In this document: piece after piece, positions 27,365 through 36,949 of the stretch | Numbering within the stretch: position 1 is the stretch's first letter | How the letters are laid out: every line of letters starts with the position of its first letter | Source: Rhizomicrobium sp. | Lineage (GTDB): Bacteria; Pseudomonadota; Alphaproteobacteria; Micropepsales; Micropepsaceae | Direction of reading: 5' to 3' | Assembly: GCA_037200385.1 (NCBI GenBank) | Contig: JBBCGL010000001.1 | Location: 1,364,001-1,428,000 of the forward strand | Length of the DNA stretch: 64,000 nt | Position numbers and translations under genes: made by a program | The notes under the pieces: model-generated | Databases searched by the model: none | The model's input: only the letters and a program-made list of their open reading frames with translations | What the model was told of the DNA's origin: nothing

Positions 27365-28339
27365 ATGAGCGCTTCCCTGATCACGGTCTTCGGCGGCACC
27401 GGCTTTCTCGGCCGGCACACCGTCCGCGCCCTCGCCAAGGCGGGGCTTCGCATCCGCGTCGCGGTGCGCCATCCCAACAAGGGCTTCTTCCTGCCGCCCA
27501 ACGGCACGGTCGGCCAGATCGCGCTGATGAAGTGCGACGTGCAGGACGCCGAACAGGTCGCCGCGGCGGTGGCAGGCGCCGATTCGGTCGTCAACCTGAC
27601 CGGCCTGCTCTATCCGCATGGCGGGCAGGATTTCGACAGCCTGCATGTCGAGGCGGCCGAGACGATCGCCAAGGCCGCTGCGGACGCCGGCGTCCGGATG
27701 CTCGTGCATGTCTCGGCGATCGGCGCCGACAAGGATGCGGCGAGCAGCTATGCTGCGAGCAAGGGCGCGGGTGAGGCCCGGGTGCGCGCCGCCTTCGCCA
27801 ACGCCGCCATCCTGCGGCCCTCGCTCGTGTTCGGGCAGGAGGACAGCTTTTTCAACCGCTTCGCGGCGCTGGCGCGCGTCCTGCCGGTGCTGCCGCTGAT
27901 CGGCGGCGGGCAGACGAAATTTCAGCCCGTGTTCGTCGGCGACGTCGCCGCCGCCATTGCGAAGCTGGCGCAGGACCCGACGCTGGGCGGCAGGATTTAC
28001 GAGGCCGGCGGCCCGACGGTCTATTCCTTCAAGGAATTGATGCAGATCGTGCTGCAGGAGACCGGCCGGAGCCGCCTGCTGGTGCCGGTGCCGTTCGCGC
28101 TGGCGACGCTGAAAGCATTCTTCCTGCAATTCCTGCCCGATCCGCTGCTGACGCCGGACCAGGTGACGCTGTTGCGTTCTGACAATGTCGTGACGGGCGG
28201 GGATACGCTCGCGACGCTGGGCATCGTGCCGACTTCGGTCGAGGCCGAGCTGCCGACCTATCTGTGGCGCTTCCGGGCGAAGGGACAATACGAGGAAGCG
28301 GTGCGCGACCGCGTCAGCGAAGCAGCAATACCGCGATAA
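27365..28339 (+). CDS. NDUFA9-like atypical SDR (complex I associated / NAD-dependent epimerase type)
   Basis: The 324-residue protein starts with VFGGTGFLGRHTVRAL, an extended-SDR nucleotide motif. It has VVNLTGLLY, HVSAIGAD and AILRPSLVFGQED, the pattern of the alphaproteobacterial complex I NDUFA9-subunit family. The classical YxxxK is altered to SSYAASKGAGE. Family members bind NADPH and accompany respiratory complex I or act in quinone biology; a specific reaction is not established. The 3' end overlaps the convergent uppP gene by 26 bases. Confidence 0.87.
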   Translation: MSASLITVFGGTGFLGRHTVRALAKAGLRIRVAVRHPNKGFFLPPNGTVGQIALMKCDVQDAEQVAAAVAGADSVVNLTGLLYPHGGQDFDSLHVEAAETIAKAAADAGVRMLVHVSAIGADKDAASSYAASKGAGEARVRAAFANAAILRPSLVFGQEDSFFNRFAALARVLPVLPLIGGGQTKFQPVFVGDVAAAIAKLAQDPTLGGRIYEAGGPTVYSFKELMQIVLQETGRSRLLVPVPFALATLKAFFLQFLPDPLLTPDQVTLLRSDNVVTGGDTLATLGIVPTSVEAELPTYLWRFRAKGQYEEAVRDRVSEAAIPR

Positions 28340-29120
28340 TCCCGAGGCCGGCCGCGATCCGATACCAGCCGAACGGCTTGAGGCCGTGGCGGCCGATGAA
28401 GCCGATGAAGGTCCGCACCACGAACAGCGCGACGATGAAGGCGACGACGAAGCCGATCGCGATGTCGAGCCCCGCATCCATGTTGAGGCTGTGCCGGTTC
28501 TTCCACAGGTCGTACACCGTCGCGCCGAACATCGTCGGCACCGCGAGGTAAAAGGTGAAGAGCGCGCCCGCCCGCCGGTCGACCCCGACAAGCTCGCCGC
28601 CCAGGATGGTGGCGCCTGAGCGCGACACGCCCGGCACGATCGCCAGAACCTGGAAGAAGCCGATCTGCAACGCCTTGGAAAGCGGCAGCTTGTCGCCGTC
28701 GAGATAGCGCGGCGGCGGTGCCAAACGCTCGAACACCAGGATGAGGATGCCGCCGAGAATCAGCGTCGCGGCGATGACCTTGGGCGCGACGTCTTCCGCG
28801 AACAGCACGGTCTTGATGAAATCGTGCAGCAAGGCGCCGATCACGGCCGCCGGCAGGAAGGCGACGATCACCGCCAGCGCGAAATTTTGTGATTCGCGCG
28901 AACGCGGCAGCGTCACCAGCACGTCCCAGAAACGCCGCCAGTAGACCGCGACCACCGCGAGGATCGCGCCGAACTGGATCACGATGGGAAAGACCTCGCC
29001 CGGCGGCTTGAAGCCGAGCATGTCCTGCACGATCAGCAGATGGGCGGTCGAGGAGACGGGAAGAAACTCGGTCAGGCCTTCGACGACGCCCAGGATGATC
29101 GCGTTCAGAACATCATGCAT
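28314..29120 (-). CDS. uppP: undecaprenyl-diphosphatase
   Basis: A 268-residue integral membrane enzyme that dephosphorylates undecaprenyl diphosphate to recycle the lipid carrier of peptidoglycan and other polymers. It has the family motifs EGLTEFLPVSSTAHL near the N-terminus and PGVSRSGATI in the middle, with seven to eight hydrophobic segments. Length is normal. It is transcribed toward the NDUFA9-like gene and overlaps its end. A terminator-like hairpin lies in its 5' leader. Confidence 0.95.
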   Translation of the reverse strand: MHDVLNAIILGVVEGLTEFLPVSSTAHLLIVQDMLGFKPPGEVFPIVIQFGAILAVVAVYWRRFWDVLVTLPRSRESQNFALAVIVAFLPAAVIGALLHDFIKTVLFAEDVAPKVIAATLILGGILILVFERLAPPPRYLDGDKLPLSKALQIGFFQVLAIVPGVSRSGATILGGELVGVDRRAGALFTFYLAVPTMFGATVYDLWKNRHSLNMDAGLDIAIGFVVAFIVALFVVRTFIGFIGRHGLKPFGWYRIAAGLGIIAVLLLR

Positions 29121-29158
29121 TTATGGTTTCCCAGGCGTTATCTCAAGACAGTGGTAAC

Positions 29159-29186
29159 ATAAAAAAAGGCCGCAAAGCCGCGGCTT
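29159..29186 (-). terminator. terminator-like hairpin in the uppP leader
   Basis: On the minus strand the sequence GCCGC-GGCTTT-GCGGC can form a short GC stem and is followed directly by a run of seven or more T. It lies about 40 bases before the uppP start. No minus-strand gene ends here, so it could act as an attenuator in the uppP leader or be chance. Confidence 0.35.
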
Positions 29187-29330
29187 TCACAGGACCATTG
29201 CATTTCATTGGCGGCAAATTCAATTCGATTTTGGCGATCGAACTTAAACTCGAGGAAAGCTGGACTGCGCATGATTGCACCCACGCCGCCCGACGGCCTT
29301 CCGCAACGATTTTTTGAACAGGGGCATCCC

Positions 29331-29495
29331 ATGACCAAGTTGATCCAGTCTTTCATCCGCGACGAATCCGGCGCCACGGCCATCGAATACGGCCTGATCG
29401 CCGCCCTCATTGCGGTCGTCATCATCGGCGCCGTCGAAGTCGTCGGCACCAACCTGTCGACCACCTTCACCACGGTATCGAACAAGATCAAGTAA
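29331..29495 (+). CDS. Flp-type (class IVb) pilin
   Basis: A 54-residue prepilin. The short leader ends in a DESGATAIEYGLIAAL block that contains the Flp pilin cleavage region and the Glu-Tyr pair, followed by a single hydrophobic helix. GGGG at 29321-29324 is a plausible ribosome-binding site. Flp pilins need tad/cpa assembly genes, none of which is in the window, so this is an isolated pilin copy. The 200 bases upstream hold no gene. Confidence 0.92.
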   Translation: MTKLIQSFIRDESGATAIEYGLIAALIAVVIIGAVEVVGTNLSTTFTTVSNKIK

Positions 29496-29506
29496 GGCAC
29501 TCTCCT

Positions 29507-29543
29507 TGCGCCGAGCGGCGTCGTATTTGCTATGCTCGGCGCA
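29507..29543 (+). repeat. inverted repeat at the mtgA start
   Basis: TGCGCCGAGC at 29507-29516 and GCTCGGCGCA at 29534-29543 are perfect 10-base inverted copies with a 17-base loop. The last base is the A of the mtgA start codon. It could be a flp terminator without a T run or a structure that controls mtgA translation. Confidence 0.5.
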
Positions 29544-30316
29544 TGGATGGGGACGATCAGGAAAGCCGCGCGTCGACGCCACGGGCGAACGCGCGCGGCT
29601 TCTTCCACCGGTTCTGGCGCGGGCATGACGGCGCCAAGACACCCTGGGCGCGGCGCATTCTGTCCGTAGTCTTCTTTTTGGCCCTGCCCGCGCCAGTCCT
29701 GGTGCTGCTGATCTTCCGTTTTCTGCCGCTGCCCTTCACGGCGCAGATGGCCGCCGCCTTCGTGACGTTTGAGGACGTCCATTACGCGTGGCGGCCGGCC
29801 GAGGCGATCTCGCCCTATCTGGGCCGGGCCGTCGTTGGCGCCGAGGACCAGAATTTCTGCAATCACAACGGCTTCGACTGGAAGGAGCTGGGGGACGCCT
29901 GGCACGACTACAGCGTGCGGCACAAGGCGCTGCGCGGCGCCAGCACGCTCAGCCAGCAGACCGCGCGCGAGGTCTTCCTGTTGCCGGTGCGCAGCTTCGT
30001 GCGCAAGGGGATCGAGGCCTATCTCACGGTGCTGATGGAAGCCCTGTGGCCGAAGAAGCGAATCCTGACGGTCTATCTCAACACGGTGGATTGGGGGCAC
30101 GGCAATTACGGCGCCGAGGCTGCATCGCAGGCCTATTTCGGCATCTCCGCGGCGGCGTTGAACCCGGCCCAGGCCGCGCGGCTGGCCGCGATCCTGCCCA
30201 ATCCGGAGAAGTGGAAGGCGGTACATCCCGGCCGCTATGTCCGCAAACGCACCGGAACGCTGGTCTCGCGCCAGCATCAGGTGACCCGGGATGCGCTCGA
30301 TTGGTGCCTGAAGTAG
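29543..30316 (+). CDS. mtgA: monofunctional peptidoglycan glycosyltransferase
   Basis: A 257-residue GT51 enzyme that polymerises lipid II into glycan strands at the outer face of the inner membrane. A short cytoplasmic N-terminus and one membrane helix (about residues 38-58) precede the GT51 domain. That domain has AEDQNFCNHNGFDW with the catalytic Glu, GASTLSQQTAREVFL, and KKRILTVYLN. There is no transpeptidase domain. The start codon lies in a hairpin and no clear Shine-Dalgarno sequence is seen. Confidence 0.95.
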   Translation: MDGDDQESRASTPRANARGFFHRFWRGHDGAKTPWARRILSVVFFLALPAPVLVLLIFRFLPLPFTAQMAAAFVTFEDVHYAWRPAEAISPYLGRAVVGAEDQNFCNHNGFDWKELGDAWHDYSVRHKALRGASTLSQQTAREVFLLPVRSFVRKGIEAYLTVLMEALWPKKRILTVYLNTVDWGHGNYGAEAASQAYFGISAAALNPAQAARLAAILPNPEKWKAVHPGRYVRKRTGTLVSRQHQVTRDALDWCLK

Positions 30317-30411
30317 GGCGCCGGCGCGGTGCGCGAACCCGATTGCGGCACTGACAGCCGGACCGGAGGCGAATTTTTCCCGAAGCGGATTTGCTCTACA
30401 TTGCGCCCAAG

Positions 30412-31056
30412 ATGCGCAAACTGATTCATCTCACTCTTTCGCCGGCATCGCGGCTGGCGCGCCTGCTGGTGGGCGAAAAGCGGCTGGCCTGCGACCCCGT
30501 CCTGTGCGACGACGCGCTGGCGCACCTGCCCGCGTTCGTCGACCTGGACGGAACGACCGTCACGGGGCTGTGGGCGATCGTCGACCATCTCGAGGGCACT
30601 TATCCCGAACAGCCGCTGATACCGGAGGACCCGACCACCCGCGGCAATGCGCTACGCTGGCTCGACTGGGCGATGGGGCCGCTGCAGGACCACGTGACAC
30701 GGCGCATCCTGTTCGAGAAGGGCGCCCAACGCTACACCGGCGCGCCGCAGCGCCTGGCACCCGACATGAACGTGATCCGCCAGGGCCGCGAGGCCCTGCG
30801 CTCCGTGCTCAAGATGCTGGGCGACGCGGCGGAGGCCAACGGCAACCTCGCGACGCGCGATTGCACCATCGCCGATCTCGCGGTGGCGGCGCATCTGTCC
30901 TCGCTCGATTATTTTGGGGAAGTTCCGTGGACGGATTTTCCCCTCGCGGCGGAATGGTACATCCGGATCAAGTCGCGGCCTTCCTTCCGCACGCTGCTGG
31001 GCGACAAGGTCCCGGGACAACCGCCGACGGCGAGCTATGCCGAGCTCGATTTCTAG
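30412..31056 (+). CDS. glutathione S-transferase family protein
   Basis: A 214-residue protein with a thioredoxin-like N-terminus ([16 protein letters not shown]) and an all-helical C-terminal domain with the typical [19 protein letters not shown] segment. The family conjugates or reduces with glutathione; the substrate is unknown. The ATG at 30412 is preferred over a TTG seven codons upstream. The 3' end overlaps queG by 20 bases, so the two are probably co-expressed. Confidence 0.9.
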   Translation: MRKLIHLTLSPASRLARLLVGEKRLACDPVLCDDALAHLPAFVDLDGTTVTGLWAIVDHLEGTYPEQPLIPEDPTTRGNALRWLDWAMGPLQDHVTRRILFEKGAQRYTGAPQRLAPDMNVIRQGREALRSVLKMLGDAAEANGNLATRDCTIADLAVAAHLSSLDYFGEVPWTDFPLAAEWYIRIKSRPSFRTLLGDKVPGQPPTASYAELDF

Positions 31057-32140
31057 GGACGATCCAAAGGGGACGATCCGCGCCCGGGCGCTGGCCGACG
31101 GCTTCGACACCGTTCGGATCGCACGCGCCGTGGCGCCGCCGCGGGCGCCGGAGCATCTCGACATCTTCCTCGCCGAGGGGCGGCACGGCAGCATGGACTG
31201 GCTGGAGCGCAACGCCGACCGCCGTGCCGATCCCAGCGTGCTGTGGCCCGCGGCCCGGAGCGTCATTGTCCTGGGCCTGAACTACGGGCCTGATGGGGAT
31301 CCACGCGCGGTACTGGCGCAGCGCAGCGTCGGCGCGATCTCGGTCTATGCCCAGGGCGAGGATTATCACGACGTCATCAAGGCGAAGCTGAAGCGGCTCG
31401 CGGGCGACATCGCGCGCGATCTCGCTTGCGAGGTGAAAGTCTTCGTCGACACCGCGCCTGTGATGGAGAAGCCCCTTGCACAGAGTGCCGGCATAGGCTG
31501 GCAGGGCAAGCACACCAATCTCGTCAGCCGCGAATTCGGCTCCTGGCTGTTCCTCGCCTCGATCTTCACCACGCTCGACCTGGCGCCCGACGAGGCCGAG
31601 GCGGATCATTGCGGGCACTGCACACGCTGTCTCGACGTGTGCCCCACCGGCGCGTTCCCGGCGCCCTATCAGCTCGATGCCCGGCGCTGCATCTCCTATC
31701 TGACCATCGAGCACAAGGGACATATCCCGCGCGAATTCCGCGCGGCGATCGGCAACCGGATCTATGGCTGCGACGATTGCCTGGCGGTGTGTCCGTGGAA
31801 CAAATTCGCGCAGGCGGGGCGCGAGAACCGCCTGGCCGCGCGCGACGAGCTGAATGGCCCGGCACTGCGCGAACTGGCGCGGCTGGACGACGCCGCATTC
31901 CGCACCCTGTTCCGCAAATCGCCGGTCAAGCGCATCGGGCGCGACCGCTTCCTGCGCAATGTGCTGATCGCCATCGGCAATTCGGGCGATGCGACGCTGG
32001 CAGTGGAAGCGGAGCGTCTGTTCGACGATCCGTCGCCGCTGGTGCGCGCCATGGCGGTATGGGCAGCGCGACGGCTGGGAGCCGCCCTGCCGGCCCGGCA
32101 GGAGAGCGATCCCGACGTGCTTGCCGAGATGGCATCCTAG
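31037..32140 (+). CDS. queG: epoxyqueuosine reductase
   Basis: QueG reduces epoxyqueuosine to queuosine in the wobble position of certain tRNAs, using cobalamin and two 4Fe-4S clusters. The 367-residue protein has [19 protein letters not shown], the first cluster motif [15 protein letters not shown], the second [11 protein letters not shown], and HEAT-like C-terminal helices. The start at 31037 is inside the GST gene and is the first ATG that gives the usual length. Its stop overlaps the convergent TPR gene by 4 bases. Confidence 0.94.
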   Translation: MPSSISRDDPKGTIRARALADGFDTVRIARAVAPPRAPEHLDIFLAEGRHGSMDWLERNADRRADPSVLWPAARSVIVLGLNYGPDGDPRAVLAQRSVGAISVYAQGEDYHDVIKAKLKRLAGDIARDLACEVKVFVDTAPVMEKPLAQSAGIGWQGKHTNLVSREFGSWLFLASIFTTLDLAPDEAEADHCGHCTRCLDVCPTGAFPAPYQLDARRCISYLTIEHKGHIPREFRAAIGNRIYGCDDCLAVCPWNKFAQAGRENRLAARDELNGPALRELARLDDAAFRTLFRKSPVKRIGRDRFLRNVLIAIGNSGDATLAVEAERLFDDPSPLVRAMAVWAARRLGAALPARQESDPDVLAEMAS

Positions 32141-32883
32141 GGCTTGGCGGGCGCGGCACTGTCGGCGAGATGCTGGCGTGCGGCGTCGGCGGCGGCGCTG
32201 CCGGGATAGACGGAAACGACCTGCTGCCAGTCAGCGCGGGCGCCGGCGAGATCTCCGGATTCGAACTTCGTGGCACCACGTTCGACCAGCGCGTCGGGAT
32301 TGTTGGGTTGCAGTCGCAGCGCGCGATCGAAATCGGCACGCGCGTCGGGACGGCGATTGAGCGCGTGGCGGGCGCTGCCGCGCAGCACGTAGAGATCGGC
32401 GCGGTCGGGACTGACCAGCAATGCCGCGGTCAGGTCGGACTCGGCCTTGGCCCAGCTTTGCCGGGCGGCATAGGCACGAGCGCGGTCCGCAAGCAGATCG
32501 GCATCGAGCGGATCGGCCGCCAGCGCAGCGGAGAACGACACGATGGCGCTGTCGGGCCGGGACGCCAGCAGCCAGGCGTTGCCGGCCTGGTCGTAAAGCG
32601 CCATGCGGCGCTCGGGATCGGCCGCGAAGCCGCTGCGGGCCAGTGCGTCGAGCTTGGCCGCGGCTTCGCCAAAGCGGCGCAATCCGACGAGCGCCAGGGC
32701 GGTGCAGTGATCGGCGGCCGCGCCGCCGTTCTGTCTCGCCCAGACGCCTGCCGTTTGGAGCGCGCCGGCCGGATCGGTCTGCGCCTGCGTCAGGCAGGTG
32801 TCATATTGCGATGCGGCCGCGGCGGGCGCCGCCAGCGCAGCGAAAAAGCCAAAGAAGAAGCAGGCGTGCAGCAACGGTCTCAT
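32137..32883 (-). CDS. secreted TPR-repeat protein
   Basis: A 248-residue protein with a signal peptide ([24 protein letters not shown]) ending near residue 24, followed by four to five tetratricopeptide repeats from about residue 60 to 235. It is likely periplasmic and a protein-binding scaffold. The partner is unknown. The ATG at 32883 fits the signal peptide; an earlier start at 32955 would add an unlikely hydrophilic leader. The 278 bases upstream (32884-33161) hold no gene. Confidence 0.82.
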   Translation of the reverse strand: MRPLLHACFFFGFFAALAAPAAAASQYDTCLTQAQTDPAGALQTAGVWARQNGGAAADHCTALALVGLRRFGEAAAKLDALARSGFAADPERRMALYDQAGNAWLLASRPDSAIVSFSAALAADPLDADLLADRARAYAARQSWAKAESDLTAALLVSPDRADLYVLRGSARHALNRRPDARADFDRALRLQPNNPDALVERGATKFESGDLAGARADWQQVVSVYPGSAAADAARQHLADSAAPAKP

Positions 32884-33161
32884 CTCAACTCTCCAACATG
32901 ATATGTGACCGTCCCATCGCGAAAATTGCCGGCCTGGGCGTCCTGACCGACACAATCGAAGCGCGGAGCCAGCGCCGCCCTTCGGCCAAAGTATCCAGCG
33001 CTCGCGCCTTGCTGCCGGTTATGTTGGACCGGACGTTGCCGATAGGCGGTCCGTTCTCCGTCCGCGCCGACAACGAGGGACCATAGCGTCGAATAACCCA
33101 TTGTGGGGCCGCAAACTAGCGCGGGCGACGTCATCTGATAGTGTCCACCGGGGAGGATTCC

Positions 33162-34517
33162 ATGGCCAGATCGTTTTCGCTGTTCGCGCTGGTGAGCGTC
33201 GCGCTCCTCATCTTCACCGGCGTGGCGGCCGCGCAGGCAGTGCCCGCGCCGGCGCCGACCTCCACCATCGAGAGCCACGCATTGCCGCCCATCGCTGGCG
33301 CCGTGGCGGTCTCGTTCGACCCGCGGAAAGCCACCGAGGCCTATCTCGCGCGCATCAGCGGCCCTGCCAAGGCGCGTTCCGACGCCTATTTCGAAGGCGG
33401 CTATTGGTTGACCTTGGTGGATGCGCTGTATGCGCTGGCCATCGCCGGTTTCCTCCTGTGGTTCCGCGTGTCGGCCTATCTGCGCGATTTCGCCGAGCGC
33501 CAGACGCGCTCGCGCTTCTGGCAGGTGCCGCTTTATGCCGGACCTTACATCCTGATCGTCACCGCGCTCAGTTTCCCGCTGACGCTGTTCGAGGGATTCT
33601 TCCGCGAAAGATCCTATGGGCTGATGAACCAGAGCTTCGCCGCGTGGTTCGGCGATTTCCTGACCAGCACCGGCCTGACGCTGATCGCCGGGACGGTGGT
33701 GCTGACCATCCTGTACGCCGCGATCCGCGGCGCAGGCCGGAACTGGTGGATCTGGGGCACGGCCATCACCACCTTTTTCGCCGCCCTGCTGATCGTCATC
33801 GCACCGGTCTTCGTTGCGCCGCTCTTCAACACCTACACGCCGCTGCCCGACAGCCCGCTCAAGCGCGATGTGCTGGCGCTGGCGCGCGCCAACGGCATCC
33901 CGGCGAACAACATCTATCTGGTCGACGCCTCGCGGCAATCCGACCGCATCTCGGCCAACGTTTCCGGCTTCCTGGAAACGACGCGGATCTCGCTCAACGA
34001 CAATCTGCTCAAGCATGCGACGCATGACGAAATCCTCGCCGTGCTGGGCCACGAGATGGGTCACTATGTGCTCGATCACTCCGTCCGTCTCCTGACCCTG
34101 ATGGCGCTGCTCGCACTCGTCGGTTTCGCCTTCGTGAACGCCGCGTTCTACTGGGCGGTGGGCTGGTTCGGGGGCAGCTGGGACATCCGGGAGATCGACG
34201 ACCCGGCGGGCCTGCCGGTCCTGGCGGCGCTCGGCACCATCTTCCTGCTGCTGGCGACGCCGGTGACCAACGCGATCAGCCGAACGACCGAGATCCAGGC
34301 GGACATGTTCGGGATCAACGCCGTACGCAGGCCCGACGCGTTCTCGACCGTCGTTCTGAAGCTCTCAACCTACCGCAAGCTCGATCCGTCGCCCTGGGAA
34401 GAGGCGGTCTTCTACGACCACCCGTCGGGACGCACCCGCATCTGGGAGATGATGCGCTGGAAGGCGGAGCATCTGAACGATCCCGACATCAAGGCCGGGC
34501 CGGTATCGCCGCAGTGA
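33162..34517 (+). CDS. Ste24/CaaX-type M48 family zinc metallopeptidase
   Basis: A 451-residue membrane protease. After a signal-like first helix it has several transmembrane segments, the zinc motif HEMGHYVLDH, and the third ligand Glu in TEIQADMFG. The layout matches Ste24-type CaaX prenyl protease 1 homologues, which in bacteria take part in membrane protein quality control. GGGAGG at 33151-33156 supports the ATG at 33162. The substrates are unknown. Confidence 0.92.
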   Translation: MARSFSLFALVSVALLIFTGVAAAQAVPAPAPTSTIESHALPPIAGAVAVSFDPRKATEAYLARISGPAKARSDAYFEGGYWLTLVDALYALAIAGFLLWFRVSAYLRDFAERQTRSRFWQVPLYAGPYILIVTALSFPLTLFEGFFRERSYGLMNQSFAAWFGDFLTSTGLTLIAGTVVLTILYAAIRGAGRNWWIWGTAITTFFAALLIVIAPVFVAPLFNTYTPLPDSPLKRDVLALARANGIPANNIYLVDASRQSDRISANVSGFLETTRISLNDNLLKHATHDEILAVLGHEMGHYVLDHSVRLLTLMALLALVGFAFVNAAFYWAVGWFGGSWDIREIDDPAGLPVLAALGTIFLLLATPVTNAISRTTEIQADMFGINAVRRPDAFSTVVLKLSTYRKLDPSPWEEAVFYDHPSGRTRIWEMMRWKAEHLNDPDIKAGPVSPQ

Positions 34518-34657
34518 GCGGCGGCTTCGCCCGTACCTTCGACGGCGAGAACGCGCCGCTGCGCCTCGCGGCGCACAACCGCCTTGCTGCGGCGTTGGTC
34601 TGAGGGAACTTCCGCCGCCGGCGGGCATTACCACCCCGATACGCACCGGGGATTTCC

Positions 34658-34810
34658 ATGACGCTGATTATCATCATCCTGTTGATCTTGCTGCTTGGCG
34701 GCGGCGGTTTCGGTTACAGCCGCTATGGCTATGGCGGCGCCGGCGGCATCGTCGGCACCATCCTGATCATCTTCCTGGTTTTGTGGCTGCTCGGCGCGGT
34801 CCGCGTCTAG
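34658..34810 (+). CDS. DUF3309-like small membrane protein
   Basis: A 50-residue peptide with a Leu/Ile-rich N-terminal segment, a Gly/Tyr-rich middle (GGGGFGYSRYGYGGAGG) and a second hydrophobic segment. This is the pattern of DUF3309-type peptides common in alphaproteobacteria. A GGGGA sequence lies before the ATG. Its TAG overlaps the stop of the convergent hisG. The function is unknown; a stress link is known for some relatives, but I see no convincing stress promoter here. Confidence 0.75.
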   Translation: MTLIIIILLILLLGGGGFGYSRYGYGGAGGIVGTILIIFLVLWLLGAVRV

Positions 34811-35781
34811 CCGAGCATCGCGGCCAATCCGGCATAGAGCGGATTGGCCGTGTCGAAAACGTAATCGGCATCCTGTGTCGTCGCGGGCGCATCACAGCCC
34901 TGCGCGCGCAGGGTGGCGATGGCATTCATCAACTTGGGCCGGGGACAGAGCAGCGAAAACTCGCCGCTGCCGTCGGCTGGACGCGACAACACCGAAGCGT
35001 CCGCGTCCTTCGCGAGCGCCGCGAGCACGCGCTCCACATTCTCATCAAGCCGTACACGGAGGATTTGGGAGGTCTTGGCACGCTCGCGGGCGCCCAGACG
35101 CCCGAGCAGAGCTTCGGCGGCGGCGCGCGCCTGCGGCGTCCAGTCCGCGCCGACGCTGGCGGCGAGCTGGGCCTGGCTTTCGAGGATCGTGCCGTCGTCC
35201 AGTACCTTGAGGCCGTTGGCCTCGAGCGTGGCGCCGGTCGTGGTGATGTCGACGATGGCTTCCGCCGTGCCGGCGGCGGGCGCGCCTTCGGTGGCGCCCG
35301 CGCTCTCGACGATCCGATAATCCGAAATGCCCATATGCGCGAAGAAGGCGCGGGTGAGCTGGAGATACTTCGTCGCGATGCGCAGGCGGCGGCGATGCTT
35401 GTGCGCGAAGGCGGCGCAGACGTCGTCGAGATCGGCCATGGTCGAGACGTCGATCCAGTATTGCGGCACCGCGACCACCACATTGGCGAAACCGAAACCG
35501 AGCGGCTTGATCAGGTGGATGCGGCCGGCGAGCTCCGGCGCCTGTTCGCGCAGCAGGTCCTCGCCGGTGACGCCCAGATGGATGTCGCCCCCGATCAGCG
35601 CGGCGGCGATCTCCGATGCCGAGAGCAGCATCACCTCGATATCGGGAAAGCCGGCCAGCGTGGCGCGATAGCCCCGTGCGCCGGCGGTCTGCTTCAGCGT
35701 CGCGCCGGCGTCGGCGAAATAGGCGTTCACCTGCTCCTGCAGGCGGCCCTTGGACGGCACGGCAAGCGTGAGCGCGGCCAT
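34807..35781 (-). CDS. hisG: ATP phosphoribosyltransferase catalytic subunit
   Basis: HisG joins ATP and PRPP in the first step of histidine synthesis. The 324-residue protein begins with LAVPSKGRLQEQVNAYF and has GDIHLGVTGEDLL and the PRPP-type loop region STTGATLEANGLKVLDDG. HisG proteins that work with HisZ are usually about 210-230 residues; this one carries an extra C-terminal part of about 100 residues. The ATG overlaps the hisZ stop (TGATG), so the genes are translationally coupled. Confidence 0.94.
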   Translation of the reverse strand: MAALTLAVPSKGRLQEQVNAYFADAGATLKQTAGARGYRATLAGFPDIEVMLLSASEIAAALIGGDIHLGVTGEDLLREQAPELAGRIHLIKPLGFGFANVVVAVPQYWIDVSTMADLDDVCAAFAHKHRRRLRIATKYLQLTRAFFAHMGISDYRIVESAGATEGAPAAGTAEAIVDITTTGATLEANGLKVLDDGTILESQAQLAASVGADWTPQARAAAEALLGRLGARERAKTSQILRVRLDENVERVLAALAKDADASVLSRPADGSGEFSLLCPRPKLMNAIATLRAQGCDAPATTQDADYVFDTANPLYAGLAAMLG

Positions 35782-36947
35782 CACCCGACCTCGGCGAAGC
35801 GCCGCGCCGCGAGCACGCGCTCGGTGCGGATGGAGAAGCCGACGGCGGGAATGCGGTGCGGCGCGCCAAGCGCTTCCATCAGCGCGTCATAGCGGCCGCC
35901 GCCCGCGACCTGGACGCGGCCTTCGGCGTCGGCGGACCACAGCTCGAACACGAAGCCGGTGTAGTATTCCATATTGCGCCCGAAGCGCGCCGCGAACGCC
36001 ACGCGTCCCGGATCGATGCCGAGCGATTTGAGGGCGGCGAGCCGCGCTTCCATCGCCGCCAGCGGCGCGTCGAGCGCGATGCCGGCGTCTTTCGTCAAGG
36101 TACGGATCTCCCCGATGGCCGATTGCGCGGTGCCGGAGACGCTCAGGAGGCTGGTGATCACGGCGGCGATCCTCGGATCGAGGCGCAAGGCCGCGGCATC
36201 GGCCGCCTGCTCCATCAGCCGCTCGACGATCTCCTCGCGGGTGCGGGCGCCCTGGGGCGCGTCGGCGACCATGTCCATCAGGCCTTCGATCGCGGCGCGG
36301 GATTCGGCGGCATTGAGATTGCCCAGCGATCCCAGCAGGCGCTGCGCGTCGGTCGCCGCGCCATGGGTCAGGCGGTTGAGCAGAGCCTCGAAATAGCCGG
36401 CGCGCCAGAAGTGGCGCTTGAGCCGCGCCCGCCATTGCGCCGGCACGTCGAGCGCATCGACCAGCGCGCCGAACAACGCGAGGTCGCCGACCTTCATGTC
36501 GAAATCCTTGAGACCCGCCGCGTGCAGCGCTTCGATGGCGAGGGTCATGGTCTCGATCTCGCCGGCAGCGCCGTCCTCGAGGCCGAGCAACTCCACCCCG
36601 GCCTGGAAGAACTGGGTCGGGCGATGCGGTTCGCTCGGCTGGTGGCGGAAGGCCAGACCGTTGTAGCAGAGCCGCGCCGGCAGCGCGGCGGCGGTGTCGA
36701 CCGCGTGCTTGCAGATCGGAATGGTGAGGTCGGGGCGCAGGCAGAGCTCGCGGCCCGACGGATCGGTGAGCGTGAAGGTGCGCCGGCGGATCTCCTCGCC
36801 CGAGCGGTCGAGGAAGATGTCGGCGGGCTGCAGCACGCTGGGTTCGTGGCGCACATAGCCGCGCGCCTCGAAGCTCTTCAGAATCGCGAGCGCCTGGACG
36901 TTCAACGCCTCGATGGACGGCGTGTCGTGGTAGGGAAAGGCCGTCAT
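35781..36947 (-). CDS. hisZ: ATP phosphoribosyltransferase regulatory subunit
   Basis: A 388-residue histidyl-tRNA synthetase paralogue that lacks aminoacylation and regulates HisG. It has class II motif 2-like LRPDLTIPICKHA and GLAFRHQPSEPHRPTQFFQAG. The HisS-specific histidine loop near the C-terminus is replaced by RNMEYYTGFVFELW. It starts two bases after the hisS stop. The order hisS-hisZ-hisG on one strand supports the assignment. Confidence 0.92.
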   Translation of the reverse strand: MTAFPYHDTPSIEALNVQALAILKSFEARGYVRHEPSVLQPADIFLDRSGEEIRRRTFTLTDPSGRELCLRPDLTIPICKHAVDTAAALPARLCYNGLAFRHQPSEPHRPTQFFQAGVELLGLEDGAAGEIETMTLAIEALHAAGLKDFDMKVGDLALFGALVDALDVPAQWRARLKRHFWRAGYFEALLNRLTHGAATDAQRLLGSLGNLNAAESRAAIEGLMDMVADAPQGARTREEIVERLMEQAADAAALRLDPRIAAVITSLLSVSGTAQSAIGEIRTLTKDAGIALDAPLAAMEARLAALKSLGIDPGRVAFAARFGRNMEYYTGFVFELWSADAEGRVQVAGGGRYDALMEALGAPHRIPAVGFSIRTERVLAARRFAEVG

Positions 36948-36949
36948 GG

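Noticed and set aside
34600-34657. EcfG-type general stress promoter before the DUF3309-like gene
   Set aside because: A GGAAC sequence is present, but no CGTT-like -10 element follows at the right distance.
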